A stretch of DNA of 64,000 nt from Cyclina sinensis (GCA_012932295.1 JAAONU010000006.1:33382882-33446881), one strand, 5' to 3'; counted from the stretch's first letter, positions 13,795-25,599 are shown. Made by a program: numbers and translations. Notes: a model not told the origin generated them from the sequence alone.

Positions 13795-14020
13795 CAAATT
13801 TTCCTAACATCAACATGCAATTTCTATCAAGAATATCAGACATGGTTATTGATATTTTCAATTAAAACTCTTTATAGCCTCATTATTTTCTCCATTAATC
13901 CAGTAATTGTTTTACCAATGGCTATATTTCCTCCGTGATTATGAAATGAAAATATTTATAAAAAAAAAAAAAGTTCTGTACTTAAGGCCTGCTGAAGCAC
14001 ACGCACTTCTGGAAAAGATG
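13795..14020 (+). repeat. Dispersed repeat M1, copy c
   Basis: Similar to 9041-9305 across the TTGATATTTTCAATTA...CACTTCTGGAAAA span. Shorter at the left end than copy a. Confidence 0.65.
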
Positions 14021-14526
14021 AGTACAATTATATCAAAGCACCGGTGATACTATGAAAACACCTACTGAAGGGTTTGGTTAGAGGACAGTCATTAACAGAT
14101 AGCAATATACAAATGAACAAGAGCACTGCTGAATGGAGCAATTATACACCAATCAGGTTTCCATGAAATTAATACTACTGTAATCTGTCCAACTTTTTTC
14201 GCATTTTTGCCATAATTTAAATTTTCGTCATTGCAATTTTAGCAAATTTGTGCCCGCAGAAATTAATTTCCGCATTTTTACTGGTTGCAGTACATCCAGT
14301 TATCCTTTAAACAGAAATACAAGTCGCTAGGCCACTTCGCACCAAAGGGTTTCAGCTGTGTAAGAGACAAATCTACTTATTTTGATGCACTTTCAAGGCG
14401 TCCGTTTTCTTTTTTTTTGTTTACTTCAATATATTTCAACATACATATGTTGAAGTGCAAGCGTACACAACCATTTTGATGTGACAGTATACATGTAGGA
14501 AAAGAAAACAACTACAAAACAAGAAA

Positions 14527-16115
14527 TGTTTGTAAAACATACATGGCCCCCAGCAGCACCTAACTGCTTGTGGTTGGGCCAAAGCGTTCTCTAGTTATTG
14601 ATCGGAAACTGTTTTTAGGATGAAAGTCTCTGTGATCTTGACCTTTGACCTAATGACCTCAAAGTCAATAGGGGTCATCTACTGGTGATGACCAACCAGC
14701 ATACCAAGTTTGGTGAACCTAGGTCAAAGCGTTCTCTAGTTATTGATCGAAAACCGTTTTTAGGATGAAGGTTCCTGTGAGCTTGACCTTTGACCTAATG
14801 ACCTCAAAATCAATAGGGGGTCATCTACTGGTGATGACCAACCAGCACACCAAGTTTGGTGAACCTAGGTCGAAGTGTTCTCTAGTTATTGATTGGAAAC
14901 CGTTTTAGGATGCAAGTCTCTGTGATCTTGACCTTTGACCTAATGACCTCAAAGTCAATAGGGGGTCATGTACTGGTGATGACCAAGCAGCATACCAAGT
15001 TTGGTGAACCTAGGTCAAAGCTTTCTCTAGTTATTGATCGGAAACCATTTCTAGGATGAAGGTCCCTGTGAGCTTGACCTTTGACCTAATGACCTCAAAG
15101 TCAATAGAGGTCATTTACTGGTGATGACCAACCAGCATACCAAGTTTGGTGAACCTAGGTCAAAGCGTTCTCTAGTTATTGATCGGAAACCATTTTTAGG
15201 ATGAAAGTCTCTGTGATCTTGACCTTTGACCTAATGACCTCAAAGTCAATAAGGGGTCATCTACTGGTGATGACCAACCAGCATACCAAGTTTGGTGAAC
15301 CTAAGTCAAAGCGTTCTCTAGTTATTGATCGGAAACCATTTTTAGGATGAAAGTCTCTGTGATCTTGACCTTTGACCTAATGACCTCAAAGTCAATAGGG
15401 GTCATCTACTGGTGATGACCAACCAGCATACCAAGTTTGGTGAACCTAGGTCAAAGCATTCTCTAGTCATTGATCAGACACCGTTTTTTGGATGAAAGTC
15501 TCTGTGATCTTGACCTTTGACCTAATGACCTCAAAGTCAATAAGGGGTCATCTACTGGTGATGACCAACCAGCATACCAAGTTTGGTGAACCTAAGTCAA
15601 AGCGTTCTCTAGTTATTGATCGGAAACCATTTTTAGGATGAAAGTCTCTGTGATCTTGACCTTTGACCTAATGACCTCAAAGTCAATAGGGGTCATCTAC
15701 TGGTGATGACCAACCAGCATACCAAGTTTGGTGAACCTAGGTCAAAGCATTCTCTAGTCATTGATCAGAAACCGTTTTTAGGATGAAGGTCCCTGTGAGC
15801 TTGACCTTTGACCTAATGACCTCAAACTGATGATGACTAACCAGCATACCAAGTTTGGTGAACCTAGGTCAAAGTGTTCTCTAGTTATTGATAGGAAACT
15901 GTTTTTAGGATGAAGGTCCCTGTGAGCTTGACCTTTGACCTCAAAAATGACCAAGCAGCATACCAAGTTTGGTGAACCTAGGTCAAAGCGTTCTCTAGTC
16001 ATTGATCGGAAATGAAGTGTCTACCGACGGACAGTCGGACCGACCGACCGACTGACCTACCGACCGACATTTGCAAAACTATATGCCCCCTCATCTTTGA
16101 TGGAGGAATAAAAAG
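14527..16115 (+). mobile_element. Pearl-like element with ~145 bp tandem units, ten copies
   Basis: The phrase TTCTCTAGTTATTGATCGGAAAC recurs in variants at about 14,587, 14,730, 14,877, 15,022, 15,166, 15,312, 15,458, 15,603, 15,748, 15,876 and 15,990. Spacing is 143-147 bp except the last two (128 and 114 bp, internally deleted). The array is preceded by a short lead (TGTTTGTAAAACATACATGGCCCC) and followed by a GACC/GACG microsatellite (16,022-16,068) and TATGCCCCCTCATCTTTGATGGAGG. Units plus microsatellite plus tail is the plan of bivalve pearl elements (established family; assignment here is inference). Each unit carries TGACCTTTGACCT. The minus-strand frame at 15,778-16,002 only reads the repeat. 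Confidence 0.85.
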
Positions 16116-16989
16116 GGCTGAATTTTACTCACAATTTTATTGCATGAACATAAACAACTACTAAACAAAGGCTCAAATTTATTCAATAGAACATGAACCT
16201 TTTATTGTACGTAGTGGTACTTATCTTATCCGACTGAAGCGATTACTAAATTTGTGCACTATGCGATACACTTGATTAACCCGGAACATAAAGAAATTGT
16301 CAAGGCAGTTTTAATCAAGCCTACCATACAGTCTAACAATATGGCGGAAAGTACACTTCGCGAAAATAAAGTTGGGATTTTTTGGTGTTTATTTTTTTAG
16401 CGAATTCATGTCAGTCGTGAAAATAGCCAAAATATTCCTCGCGAAAAAAAAATTATACGGTATAACAGTAAGTCATGATGACATGTTCTACACTTCTATG
16501 ATTTTTTTTAATTATCCTCTAACTTTCAAAACAAACAATTGATGGGTTGCAGAATAATACAACCTTTTAACTGAAATGTTTACGAGAGCAGTAACTCTTT
16601 TAATAATAATAAATACTTATAGCTTTTGTGTTTTATACTTCTCAATGTAATTTAACTATCCGTCAAGTTTAATTCAATGTATTTAATCCTACATGTATAA
16701 TAACCTACATAAAAATTTCAAAACTTTTGGACTAGAAGTGGTATCAAAACATTGATATATTAAAGATTAACTTAATGGGAGCCTGTGCATCCCTCTGAAC
16801 AGATAACTGAAATAAAAGGAAATGTGTCCAAGGTCTCCATGTATTAAATGGTAAATAATGGTGAAGTTATAAGTATTTGTTAAAGCTGCTGAACCTTGCG
16901 AATAAATTTTTAGTTGGTTTCAATTATACTTACTTTGTTTCAACTTTTCAAGGCAAGAAGGCAGTTTTCTGGGTGACACCCAATTGGCC
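16116..16989. other. Unassigned noncoding DNA
   Basis: AT-rich sequence without recognised features between the 145 bp array and the TIR element. Confidence 0.5.
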
Positions 16990-17124
16990 ATGATCCATAC
17001 ATGTGATATCCCGGCGGGATTTAAGAAAGTCCCGTTATTACACATCAATTCCAGCTGTCCCGGTAATCATTAAAAATTCCCGTTATTAAAATCAAGAAGA
17101 AAAAATTTTTTTCCTCTGCCGACG

Positions 17125-17260
17125 TCAATAACTTGCTCAACTCCGGTTATGGGCGGAGCTTATACTCGGAAACGGCGATCAATACATACTACCTTCAAAC
17201 ATTGACCAATCAGAGCGCATTTTACTACTTTCATTGAATTAATCCTGTGTTGACACTCAT
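17125..17260 (+). promoter_or_regulatory. Possible promoter region inside the TIR element
   Basis: A short CpG-containing island in AT-rich surroundings contains CGACGTCAAT (CRE/ATF-like), GGGCGGAGC (GC-box-like) and GACCAATCAG (inverted CCAAT context). It lies about 0.6 kb upstream of the ORF at 17,830. These are short motifs and could be chance; no transcription start can be placed. Confidence 0.3.
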
Positions 17261-17829
17261 ACACAATTAAGACATTTAGCCATCAACGCGTGTTGAATTG
17301 GGTCAATATAATTCGATTGGGGATGTACACCCAGTAGAAAATTGTTGTGTACAACTTAACAAATTAATTGAATGCTTAATTTTAAAGGCAAACGGTTAAA
17401 CATCAATGCATTACTAGTGTTACTCTAACCTTTTAAACAGTGTAAGGAAATGACTAAAATACTTTTTGGTGTTTTTGTTTTAATTCTCGGATTTATTTAT
17501 AAGAAAAGGTCAAGTAGTTTTAAGACAAGCTTAACAAATTGTAGGAAACCAATTTCAGCAAATATTTAGTTAAATAAACATAAGACAGCGAGTGAAAATC
17601 TCGGATAAATTTCGTTTGTCATATATTTCCGCGACCCCGCCGTATTTTAATATTTATAGAAAACAGTGTCTTAGATACTTTTTATATGGCAAACTTACAA
17701 CATTCAATTGATTTATTAAGATAAGTGTTCATTATTTAATTATAAATACCAGTTTTTCATTGAAAAAGTTTCCTTTTCTCTAAGACTTAATTATTTCTGT
17801 CGTGGTTACTTTTGAAAGCAACAATTATA

Positions 17830-18147
17830 ATGAATCAACATAATTTACATCTTAAAATCGTTTGTACTTTTGTTAAAAAAATTCTGGTGAAACTGGAAAC
17901 ACATCCCAGACTTTTTACAAAATGGGATCTGTGTAAGGACTTAGGTCCAAAAGCTAAAATTCAAAAGACAAAAAAAAAAAAATTCAATCATCAGTGGGAA
18001 TCTGAATATAAATGGTTAGGAAAGTGTGCTAAGGGAACAGATTATGCCTTTTGCATGTGGTGCAACCTTTATGTATTAACAAAAAACACTTCATTAGTTT
18101 TCTTTTCTGTTCTTCTTGTCTTTCTTTTTGCGAAAACAAGTCGATAA
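17830..18147 (+). pseudogene. ORF with TTF/BED-like zinc-finger fragment of a transposase-type protein
   Basis: A 105-codon frame from ATG 17,830 to TAA. Around residues 47-80 it reads a Lys-rich stretch, then an F-x3-W-x3-Y-x-W-L pattern, then F-C-x2-C. This is the layout of the N-terminal TTF/BED-type zinc finger found before hAT-type transposase cores and their domesticated relatives (KIAA1586-like proteins). That resemblance is from memory of the family pattern, not a search. After the second Cys the frame becomes hydrophobic and low-complexity, so the downstream catalytic core is missing. It could also be a first exon with a donor near 18,075, but no second exon is visible before the right terminus at 18,220. 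Confidence 0.4.
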
Positions 18148-18226
18148 AAAAATTCCAGTTTTCAAGCTAAAAATCCAGCTGAAAATCCAGTTGTGAGTTA
18201 CCGAAGTTATCACATGTATGATGATC

Positions 18227-19384
18227 TACCAGATTAGTAAAGAGTTGCATTCCATTAAAATGTAAGAACAATTTTATGTTCAGAATCAAACACACCAACT
18301 TTTCTGAGTTTTCTGTTTACTATTTTTTATAAGAAAACACTCTGATCATTTCGTTGATTTTTGCCAATTTTTGCAAATATCAAGAGACTTTATCCTAAAA
18401 GAAATGCCAACTTGATATGCCCATATATAGGTGCTTCAGTGAAATACAACAGAATTGTAGGAAACTCTGCAGTTTTTTCCACAAAATTTGTTTTTTTTTA
18501 AATAGTGAAAATATTTCTGTAATTCTCTGTAAAGGAAATGACCTTCTAATGGCACTCAACCATGACATATCCATCTTCAGAAATAACAAACTGACTTTCA
18601 TTTCAGAAACCATTTTAGCTTATCACACTCACTACCTGATGCTGACAATTATGACAATTAAAACCGTGACAGAAAGATCAAATGCATCTGAAAAAGACCA
18701 TCCCTGTTTAAGTCAAAGAATAGATTCCCTGACACAGTTCTAAGAGGTGAAATTGATACCAATTGAAGTAAGTGTGCTCTCAACCTTAACACTAAGAGGA
18801 AATAAACTGACAACAACCATTGCCATAACAATTATTCTAGTACCGACTGAATGAAACATTCGGAGGAGGATGGGTAATTATTGTTCTTAAAAAAATGTAT
18901 GTAAATGTAACCCAAAAGTCAAATACATTTTCTTAAAACTGGCAAACTACCGTAATATTATCACATAATTTCACAATATATCTGTAAGAAATAATCAGTT
19001 TAAGACAGCTAAGTATGCAGGTGCTCTTTGAAGAAAGACCATCTCCCACTAGCACCATGACACTGCATGGCAGATATAACAGTAGAAGGTGAACAATATT
19101 CGAAAAACTGTACAACATTATGACAATTAATATTTTTGTATACTGTTTGAAACATTTAGTATTATGAAGTGTTGCCAACAAAAGTAACAATTATTCTGGA
19201 ATTTAGAAAATTGTTTATGATTTCTTTACTTTTTGCATTTAATTGATAATCTTTATTCAAATCCTTGACTCATTCATATTTCTTTTGTAACAATGGCATT
19301 TTGAAGCTGGTTAAAACATTTTTCTACAATATTCTTCAATATTTGTCTCTGTGACACAAACAATGTCCATGTAATTAAAAATCT
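18227..19384. other. Unassigned noncoding DNA
   Basis: Several frames of 70-110 codons overlap on both strands (18,395-19,190). None has a recognisable domain or codon pattern, and the overlap on opposite strands argues against coding. Confidence 0.5.
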
Positions 19385-19600
19385 GTGTATTTTAAAACCT
19401 TGCATTTCACAGACCATATTGAGTAGCGCAAGAATGTTTCCCTGTAGAAAACTAATGTCAAGAAGACATGCAATTTGTATCCAAAAATAAAAGCCATGGT
19501 AATTGACATTTTCAATTAACACTCTTTGCAAATTCATTATTTCCACCATAAAACCAGTAATTGTTTCACAGTGAATGGTTATAATTAGAAGATAGTTTTG
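19385..19600 (+). repeat. Dispersed repeat M1, copy d
   Basis: Matches 9041-9305 over CCCTGTAGAAA, CATGCAATTTGTATC, AATAAAAG, TTGACATTTTCAATTA, CACTCTTTGCA and GTAATTGTTTCACAG. The opposite-strand frames of 82-131 codons covering it are artefacts of this repeat. Confidence 0.75.
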
Positions 19601-19961
19601 TATTTTAATGTAGAAGCACATGCATCTAATGAAACACAATGCATGAGTACCATATTTCCAAGTGTGCAAGAACCACAGAACTGAAAAGTTCTGAAGAGCT
19701 CTTCCAAGACATTTACAACAACCAATACCACTTCATTCAGGTTTAACTTGAGGGCAATAACTTGCGTATCATGGCAATATAAAAATACCAGTAATACAAG
19801 TAAATAGAAGTAGTTAACATTTAATAAGGGCAATAGAAATTTTCTCTTAAAGGAATACTATTATTCAGTGTCCAAAAACCTGTGACTTATATATACTGAT
19901 GATATGACTGATGCACCCCAAAGTACATTCCAAGTACATGTAACTTTATTCACTAGTTCAA

Positions 19962-20454
19962 AATGTTGTTATTTACTTCTTAGTCTGGAAGCTTCAATGT
20001 TCACTATAGTTTATCAATGATTATCTCCTGAAATAATTGTTTTGCAGCTCTCAATGTTGTTATTTACTTCTTAGTCTAGAAGCTTCAATGTTCACTATAG
20101 TTTATCAATGAATATCTCCTGAAATAATTGTTTCGCAGCTTTCAATGTTGTTATTTCTTTTTAGTCTGGAAGCTTCAATGTTCACTATAGTTTATCAATG
20201 ATTATTTCCTGAAATAATTGTTTTGCAGCTCTCAATGTTGTTATTTACTTCTTAGTCTAGAAGCTTCAATGTTCACTATAGTTTATCAATGATTATTTCC
20301 TGAAATAATTGTTTTGCAGCTCTCAATGTTGTTATTTACTTCTTAGTCTAGAAGCTTCAATGTTCACTATAGTTTATCAATGATTATTTCCTGAAATAAT
20401 TGTTTTGCAGCTCTTAATGTTGTTATTTACTTCTTAGTCTGGAAGCTTCAATGA
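19962..20454. repeat. 91 bp tandem repeat, five full units plus a partial
   Basis: AATGTTGTTATTTACTTCTTAG starts at 19,962, 20,053, 20,144, 20,234, 20,325 and 20,416, so units are 90-91 bp. Units differ by only a few substitutions (CTGGAAGC/CTAGAAGC, GATTATCTCC/GATTATTTCC). The sixth copy stops after AAGCTTCAATG. Likely a recently expanded minisatellite. Confidence 0.95.
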
Positions 20455-21538
20455 AAATTTAGTAACAAAAACACAGGATATGAAGTGTGTAACCTGACCA
20501 TATTTGTCTACACTAAGACCACTGCAAATTAGCATTTGCCAAACTGTTATATTTTCTCCCAAATCAAACTTCAACACTGCAGACACATTAAACAGTATCT
20601 GTCAGGCTGGAAATTGGTTATCAATTCTCTGAAATTAGGCACCAAGATATCCTTCCAAAGGCTACAATAACATGTTTTCCTTTATATTTTTTCATCCTGA
20701 ATTAATGAAAGTGTCACTTTTCCTATCCAAGACAAATACATTCTTTCAACAAATTACACTTTTTTCTTTTTCAGTTGAAGAAACAATTGGGAGAAGATAC
20801 TGCTTGCAATTCGATTACAGAAGAACAAGCAATTCCGCAAAAGATCACTGAACCCTTGAGCTCAATGTAGGCTCACTTAACAAAAACAGAATATTAGATA
20901 TCATGTGAATCTCCAGGGATTTCCAATTTTTCATTATTCAGTATTTTTCATCAAGGCTTTAACTTGTACACTCCCTTAACAAAATGGTTCTGCCATGTAA
21001 TTTTTTTCAACAGTTAGAATTTTTATGCAAAAGATTAAGAGCTAATTTCATATCATGTTCTTTTGGCATTTTGTCAAGACAAATGGTAAAAGCCATGTTA
21101 TTATTGTATGTGATGACTACTTGTTCAAGAAAAAGACATATTACCATAAGCCTCTGCTCTAGGAATTTCATTGCAGAAGGATTTATATAATTTGCATATA
21201 GATTTGCTGAAGAATCTGTCTGCATTAACAAGGTCAGAAAGTTGCTCTCACAAATTTTACCATGAAAGACAAGCACGTTTGTTTTGCCCATACATATAAG
21301 CAGAAAAAAAGAGTTATATTCCAAACAATGCAGTTCAATTAAAGTATAGTAAACAAACAAAAATAAAGATCATAAGAACAATTTTGTGCCATGCATACTT
21401 GATACATTTAAAATAACCACAAGTCAATAAATCACAGTTATTAAAATTCCTACTCTGAATGGGCAGCTCAGCTGCTTTTGTGCAAATGTAAGCTAAAAAT
21501 CAGGTGGATTATTGTAGCATTTGTAAACTTGAAATGTA
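20455..21538. other. Noncoding DNA containing repeat M2 copy b
   Basis: 20,540-20,745 resembles 13,360-13,570 (repeat M2). The remainder has nothing recognised. Opposite-strand overlapping frames at 20,984-21,360 lack domain features. Confidence 0.5.
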
Positions 21539-22130
21539 ACAAGAGGGTCATGATAGCCCTTAATCCCTTGCTAAAGTTACATAACCATAGTTGTTTTAAT
21601 CTATTTTTGAAATAACACCAGTGGTTTGTACGATTATAAGCAAAGCTGTGAAACCACTTTCATGCAGACATGGCAAAATATGCCTATTTTGGTCCCCATA
21701 TCTCTGGAACCCATGATGGGATCAGGTTGGTTCAGGAAAAGAAAGGATATCTATTGTTTATAAACATTTGTGAAAGTATGGTTAAATTCAATTTAATGTG
21801 AGCCTAACACTATGATGTAAAGTAGAAAAATTCATTTTTAACCCTATGACCTTAACGCTGACCCCAGTGGAAGAGGTCCATGCAAGGTACCTACATACCA
21901 AATATCTAAGAAATCAGTCAATAAAAGAAGGCTCCTTAACGAAAAGTAGAAAAATCTTTGTATTGCCTTGGTGATCTTCACAAGAGCTGTGAAATGTTAG
22001 TGGTGAACATTTTTATGAAGTTTCATTAAAATCCCTTCATGTGTGTAGGAGATATTCTCCGGACAAAATTGGACGCCCGCCAGTGGCATTCCCATAATAT
22101 GTCCCGTTTTTCAAACAGACATATAAAAAA
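21539..22130. repeat. AGCTCACCT-related dispersed element, diverged
   Basis: It begins AACAAGAGGGTCATGATAGC, a decayed form of the family's left hairpin. Inside are TGACCCCAGTGG and AAGAGGTCCATGCAAGG phrases. It ends with CTCCGGACAAAATTGGACGC and a hairpin-like ATGTCCCGTTTTTCAAACAGACAT. No coding potential. Confidence 0.55.
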
Positions 22131-24237
22131 TGCCAATTTCAGTCACCAAAAAAAAACACCAAAAAGGGATAATTAAAAGTAATCAACTAATCTTAGCCTT
22201 TGGATGTTTTCAAGTGGCTGTTTTCTTTCAACAGTAATTACCCTCCAGAAACTTTCATCTAAAATGTAGTCATGATTATGTAAAAAGGACACAATCAAAA
22301 AAAGTATGTCTACAAGAATAGTATTTCATTTCGAAAATGATCTCTATGGCAACAAAATTCTAAGCTGTGTTGCAATCTTTGTAAAAGGAAATCTAAAAAC
22401 TCAAAAACATTGTTCTGTTAGAAGGCACTTTAATTTCTTTAAAAAGATTAAACATTCTGTCTTAAGACCCATATGGTTTTTAATATCATTATGAAATGAT
22501 GACAATTTATTCTTATCCATTTAACTTTTCTCTTCAACTTCTTCAAATGTCAACCACATGCCATTTGGTTGTTTCTAACCTCTCCTCCTTACCAGAATTT
22601 CAGTAATACACAATGAGCATAGAGATATATATACACAACATATTAGCAAAGATCAGCAATAGTGAAAAATGAAAAAAACTGAACAAGGTCATCAGCTTGG
22701 TCCTTAGCAATCTGACTGAAGTATATGATTTAACTATGGTTAGATCTGAAGGCAACTCATTCAATTCTATCTTCTTGATCATCTTGATTTCCAATACTGT
22801 TATATATATCCCAGCCAATAAGACTGCATCTTATGTCACATCTTTATGGTTTACCTGTACACAATGTGTGTTAATACTGAGTGTGTAAACTTCTATAGCA
22901 TGTTTAAAATCCCACTGAATATATTGAAAAATATTTTGTGTTTCATCAGATAAATGAATTCTCCTTCTATCAATATAAGATTATTAAAGTTTTGGTTTGT
23001 ATTTACTAAATGAATATAAATCAGCATTTGAGCTTGGTGACAAATATATTCAAGAAAATGGGCTGGTTTATTTTGGAATACAGGCATCTATCAAATGTCA
23101 AAGGCTACAGGAAATTTTTCCACACACCATTATCTCAATATTTTACAAGATTTCCTCAAATAACTTTGACTTGAGTGCAGCTCCAATCTGTTTATGGCAA
23201 AAAAAAACCATATGCAAGCACTGGGTTATTTGGGATCACAGTTAAATAAAGATTTTCAATGTGCAATTTAGGATTTCAAGTGGTTAAAAATTGAAACTGA
23301 TCCACCTGCAAAAACTTGAAAGCTTGGCACTGATTGGCTGATTGAAAGGTCATTGGGTAGTCTTCATTTGACGATGTTCAGATCCTAACAGCAGAGCATT
23401 ATTTAGGAGCTGATTTTCATCAGATTGGATCCCTAGCAACTTAGACTGTAGGACCCATATTTCACAAAACAAGAGACATGTTGTCTGATATGACTGCTCT
23501 GTCAAATAAACAGATAATAACATGATCATAGGCCAGTACTAAGCTATCTTCTCAACAAAAGAGACAATAACATGATTATAGGAGACTTAATACCTAGTGT
23601 TGACTGCCTTTTGGTGTAAAAATAAATGAAGAAGAATGAGAAATGTAAAGCTTGTTGCAATGAGTTTCTTTGAACAAGACATGCCTGAACATGTCCAAGC
23701 AGAATGTACTGAAAGTCTTATGCACCTGTCAGTGTTTTACCCAGTGAGGTAGTAGTGGGGATACACAGGACTTATGACAAAAGACCATTCCTGACAAGCA
23801 AGAATTTGACTTACAGAATGGTTCAGAGTCCTGGGAAAAAGACTGACCCAATTTCAGATATCAGGTCATTTGATATGTAAAGCATCTCCCACTTTGGGGA
23901 TTTTGACAAACTGCCATAATCTAAGATGGGGATTTATGATCTGAAAACGGAAAAATACCCCCTCACTTAGACAAAACATTAACAGGAGCAGTTTTTCATG
24001 TATGTAAAGGTATACATGAAGAAGCTACAGGAGAAGTAAGGTTGACAGTGAATTCAGTTTGGTCATTAAGCATGATCATCACTCAGCATAATGAAGTGGG
24101 CACAATTATGACTGGTGTTGTAAAGTTATTATCTCACTGATGACTTTGTATGAATAATACAATATGGAAAGCATATTTCAAGGGGTCATTGCCAAATTAT
24201 TGTAACTACATACAAGAAGCACCGCAATTCGACGAAA
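22131..24237. other. Unassigned noncoding DNA
   Basis: Nothing recognised. Short frames overlap on both strands (22,600-23,245) without domain content. A phrase ending AATAACATGAT(C/T)ATAGG occurs twice near 23,515 and 23,565. Confidence 0.5.
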
Positions 24238-25254
24238 ACCAGGTTTTCAACAACCAAGTATTGATGTGACAGGAATTAGGAAGAAATATGGCAGTGAAGT
24301 AAAAATGGTGCTGTTATTTTGGTACCAACACAGAAAGTTGGTTTCAATAGTTCAAAATAAAAATAAATCAGATACCTGAGTAGCAATGCCAGGCTGTATT
24401 TTCATGTAAGCTACACACATGCCAAGTTGAGTATCAATAGGTCAAAGTGTGCTGAAGTTATTGAGTAGAAGCTGAAAATTCTATTGTAAGCAAGTGACCT
24501 TCACCTTGCTCCCAGATATCATAATAGCAATCCCAAGCTGCATCTTAATATAAGCTACCTACACAGCAAGTTTGGTGTCAACAGGTCAACGCAAACTCAA
24601 GTTATTACGTGAAAACTGAATTCTTTTTTAAAGCAACTGTGACCTTGACCTTGTTCACAGACACCTGGGTAGCAATGCCAAGTTGCATCTTGATATCAAC
24701 TACCCAAATACTAAATTTGGTTTCAATAGGTCTAAGCAAACTAAAGTTATTGAGCGGAAACTGAATTTCTTTTTTTAGCAACAGTGACCTTGACCTTGAC
24801 CATAGACACCTGGGTAGCAATCCCAAGTTGCCTCTTAATATAAGCTATACCAAGTTTAGCATCAATAGACCAAAGCAAACTAAAGTTATTGAGCGGAAAC
24901 TTAATTTCTATTTTTAGAAACAGTGACCTTGACCTTGATCACATACACATGGGTAGCAATGCCAAGCTGCCCCTTGATATAAGCTACCCATACACCAAGT
25001 TTGGGGTCAATAGGTCAAAGAAAACTCAAGTTATTGAGCGGAAACTGAATTTCTATTTTTCGCAACAGTGACCTTGACCTTGATCACAGACACCTTGGTA
25101 GCAATCCCAAGCTGCCTCTTGATATAAGCTACCCATATACCAAGTTTGGCGTCAATAGGCCAAAGTAAACTCAAGTTATTGAGCGGAAACCAAAAGTTGA
25201 CGCCCGTCGCCGACTTCAGCATTACAATAACCAGGTTTTTGTTGAAAACCTGGT
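24238..25254. mobile_element. Element with 17 bp terminal inverted repeats and ~145 bp internal units
   Basis: AACCAGGTTTTCAACAA at 24,238-24,254 is repeated exactly, inverted, at the right end (TTGTTGAAAACCTGGTT, ending about 25,254). The right end is itself a foldback (AACCAGGTTTT...AAAACCTGGTT). Inside, AAGTTATTGAGCGGAAAC-type phrases recur at about 24,457, 24,601, 24,746, 24,885, 25,030 and 25,175, with spacing of 140-145 bp. Units carry GTGACCTTGACCTTGATCAC. Small frames at 24,605-25,222 are read from the repeat and are not genes. The shared unit plan links it to the 14.5-16.1 kb array. Confidence 0.8.
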
Positions 25255-25599
25255 TAATAAATTAGAAGGAGATAAAGCTGTTCTGAGATGACTCTTGGAT
25301 TAGAAGACAGATTTGAACAGAAAAGTGACTATTCATTTCTTGTCTAAACTGAATGTGTTTTTCCTTTGTAACTTAGAGAAGGTTGACTAAAAACATAAGA
25401 ATGGAGGCAGTTCTTTAAATTCAAGACTTTTAAGTGAAGGTATAAGATTAACACTGCTATCTGAGAAGATACTGTCTGTTCAGAGTTCCTTTTTACATTT
25501 TTCAGATAAATCTGAAATTAACTTGTGTCATTTTTGTCTAGAAAATCATATTAGCAATATGGAAATTGTTGACTTAACTTAGGTCAATGTGAATAACAA

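Larger units (their letters stand above)
16996..18220 (+). mobile_element. 1,225 bp terminal-inverted-repeat DNA element
   Basis: The left terminus CATACATGTGATA (16,996-17,008) is exactly repeated in inverted orientation at the right terminus (18,208-18,220). Both sides are flanked by ATGATC (16,990-16,995 and 18,221-18,226), a candidate 6 bp target-site duplication. Removing the element restores a continuous flank. The interior has a locally CpG-richer left portion and one ORF with a zinc-finger-like segment. A 6 bp duplication does not fit the 8 bp usual for hAT, so I leave the superfamily open. The element is too short for a full transposase and is probably a deletion derivative. Confidence 0.7.

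Noticed and set aside
19274..19833. Overlapping minus-strand frames of 131 and 82 codons
   Set aside because: They lie on a copy of dispersed repeat M1. The other three copies do not keep the frame.
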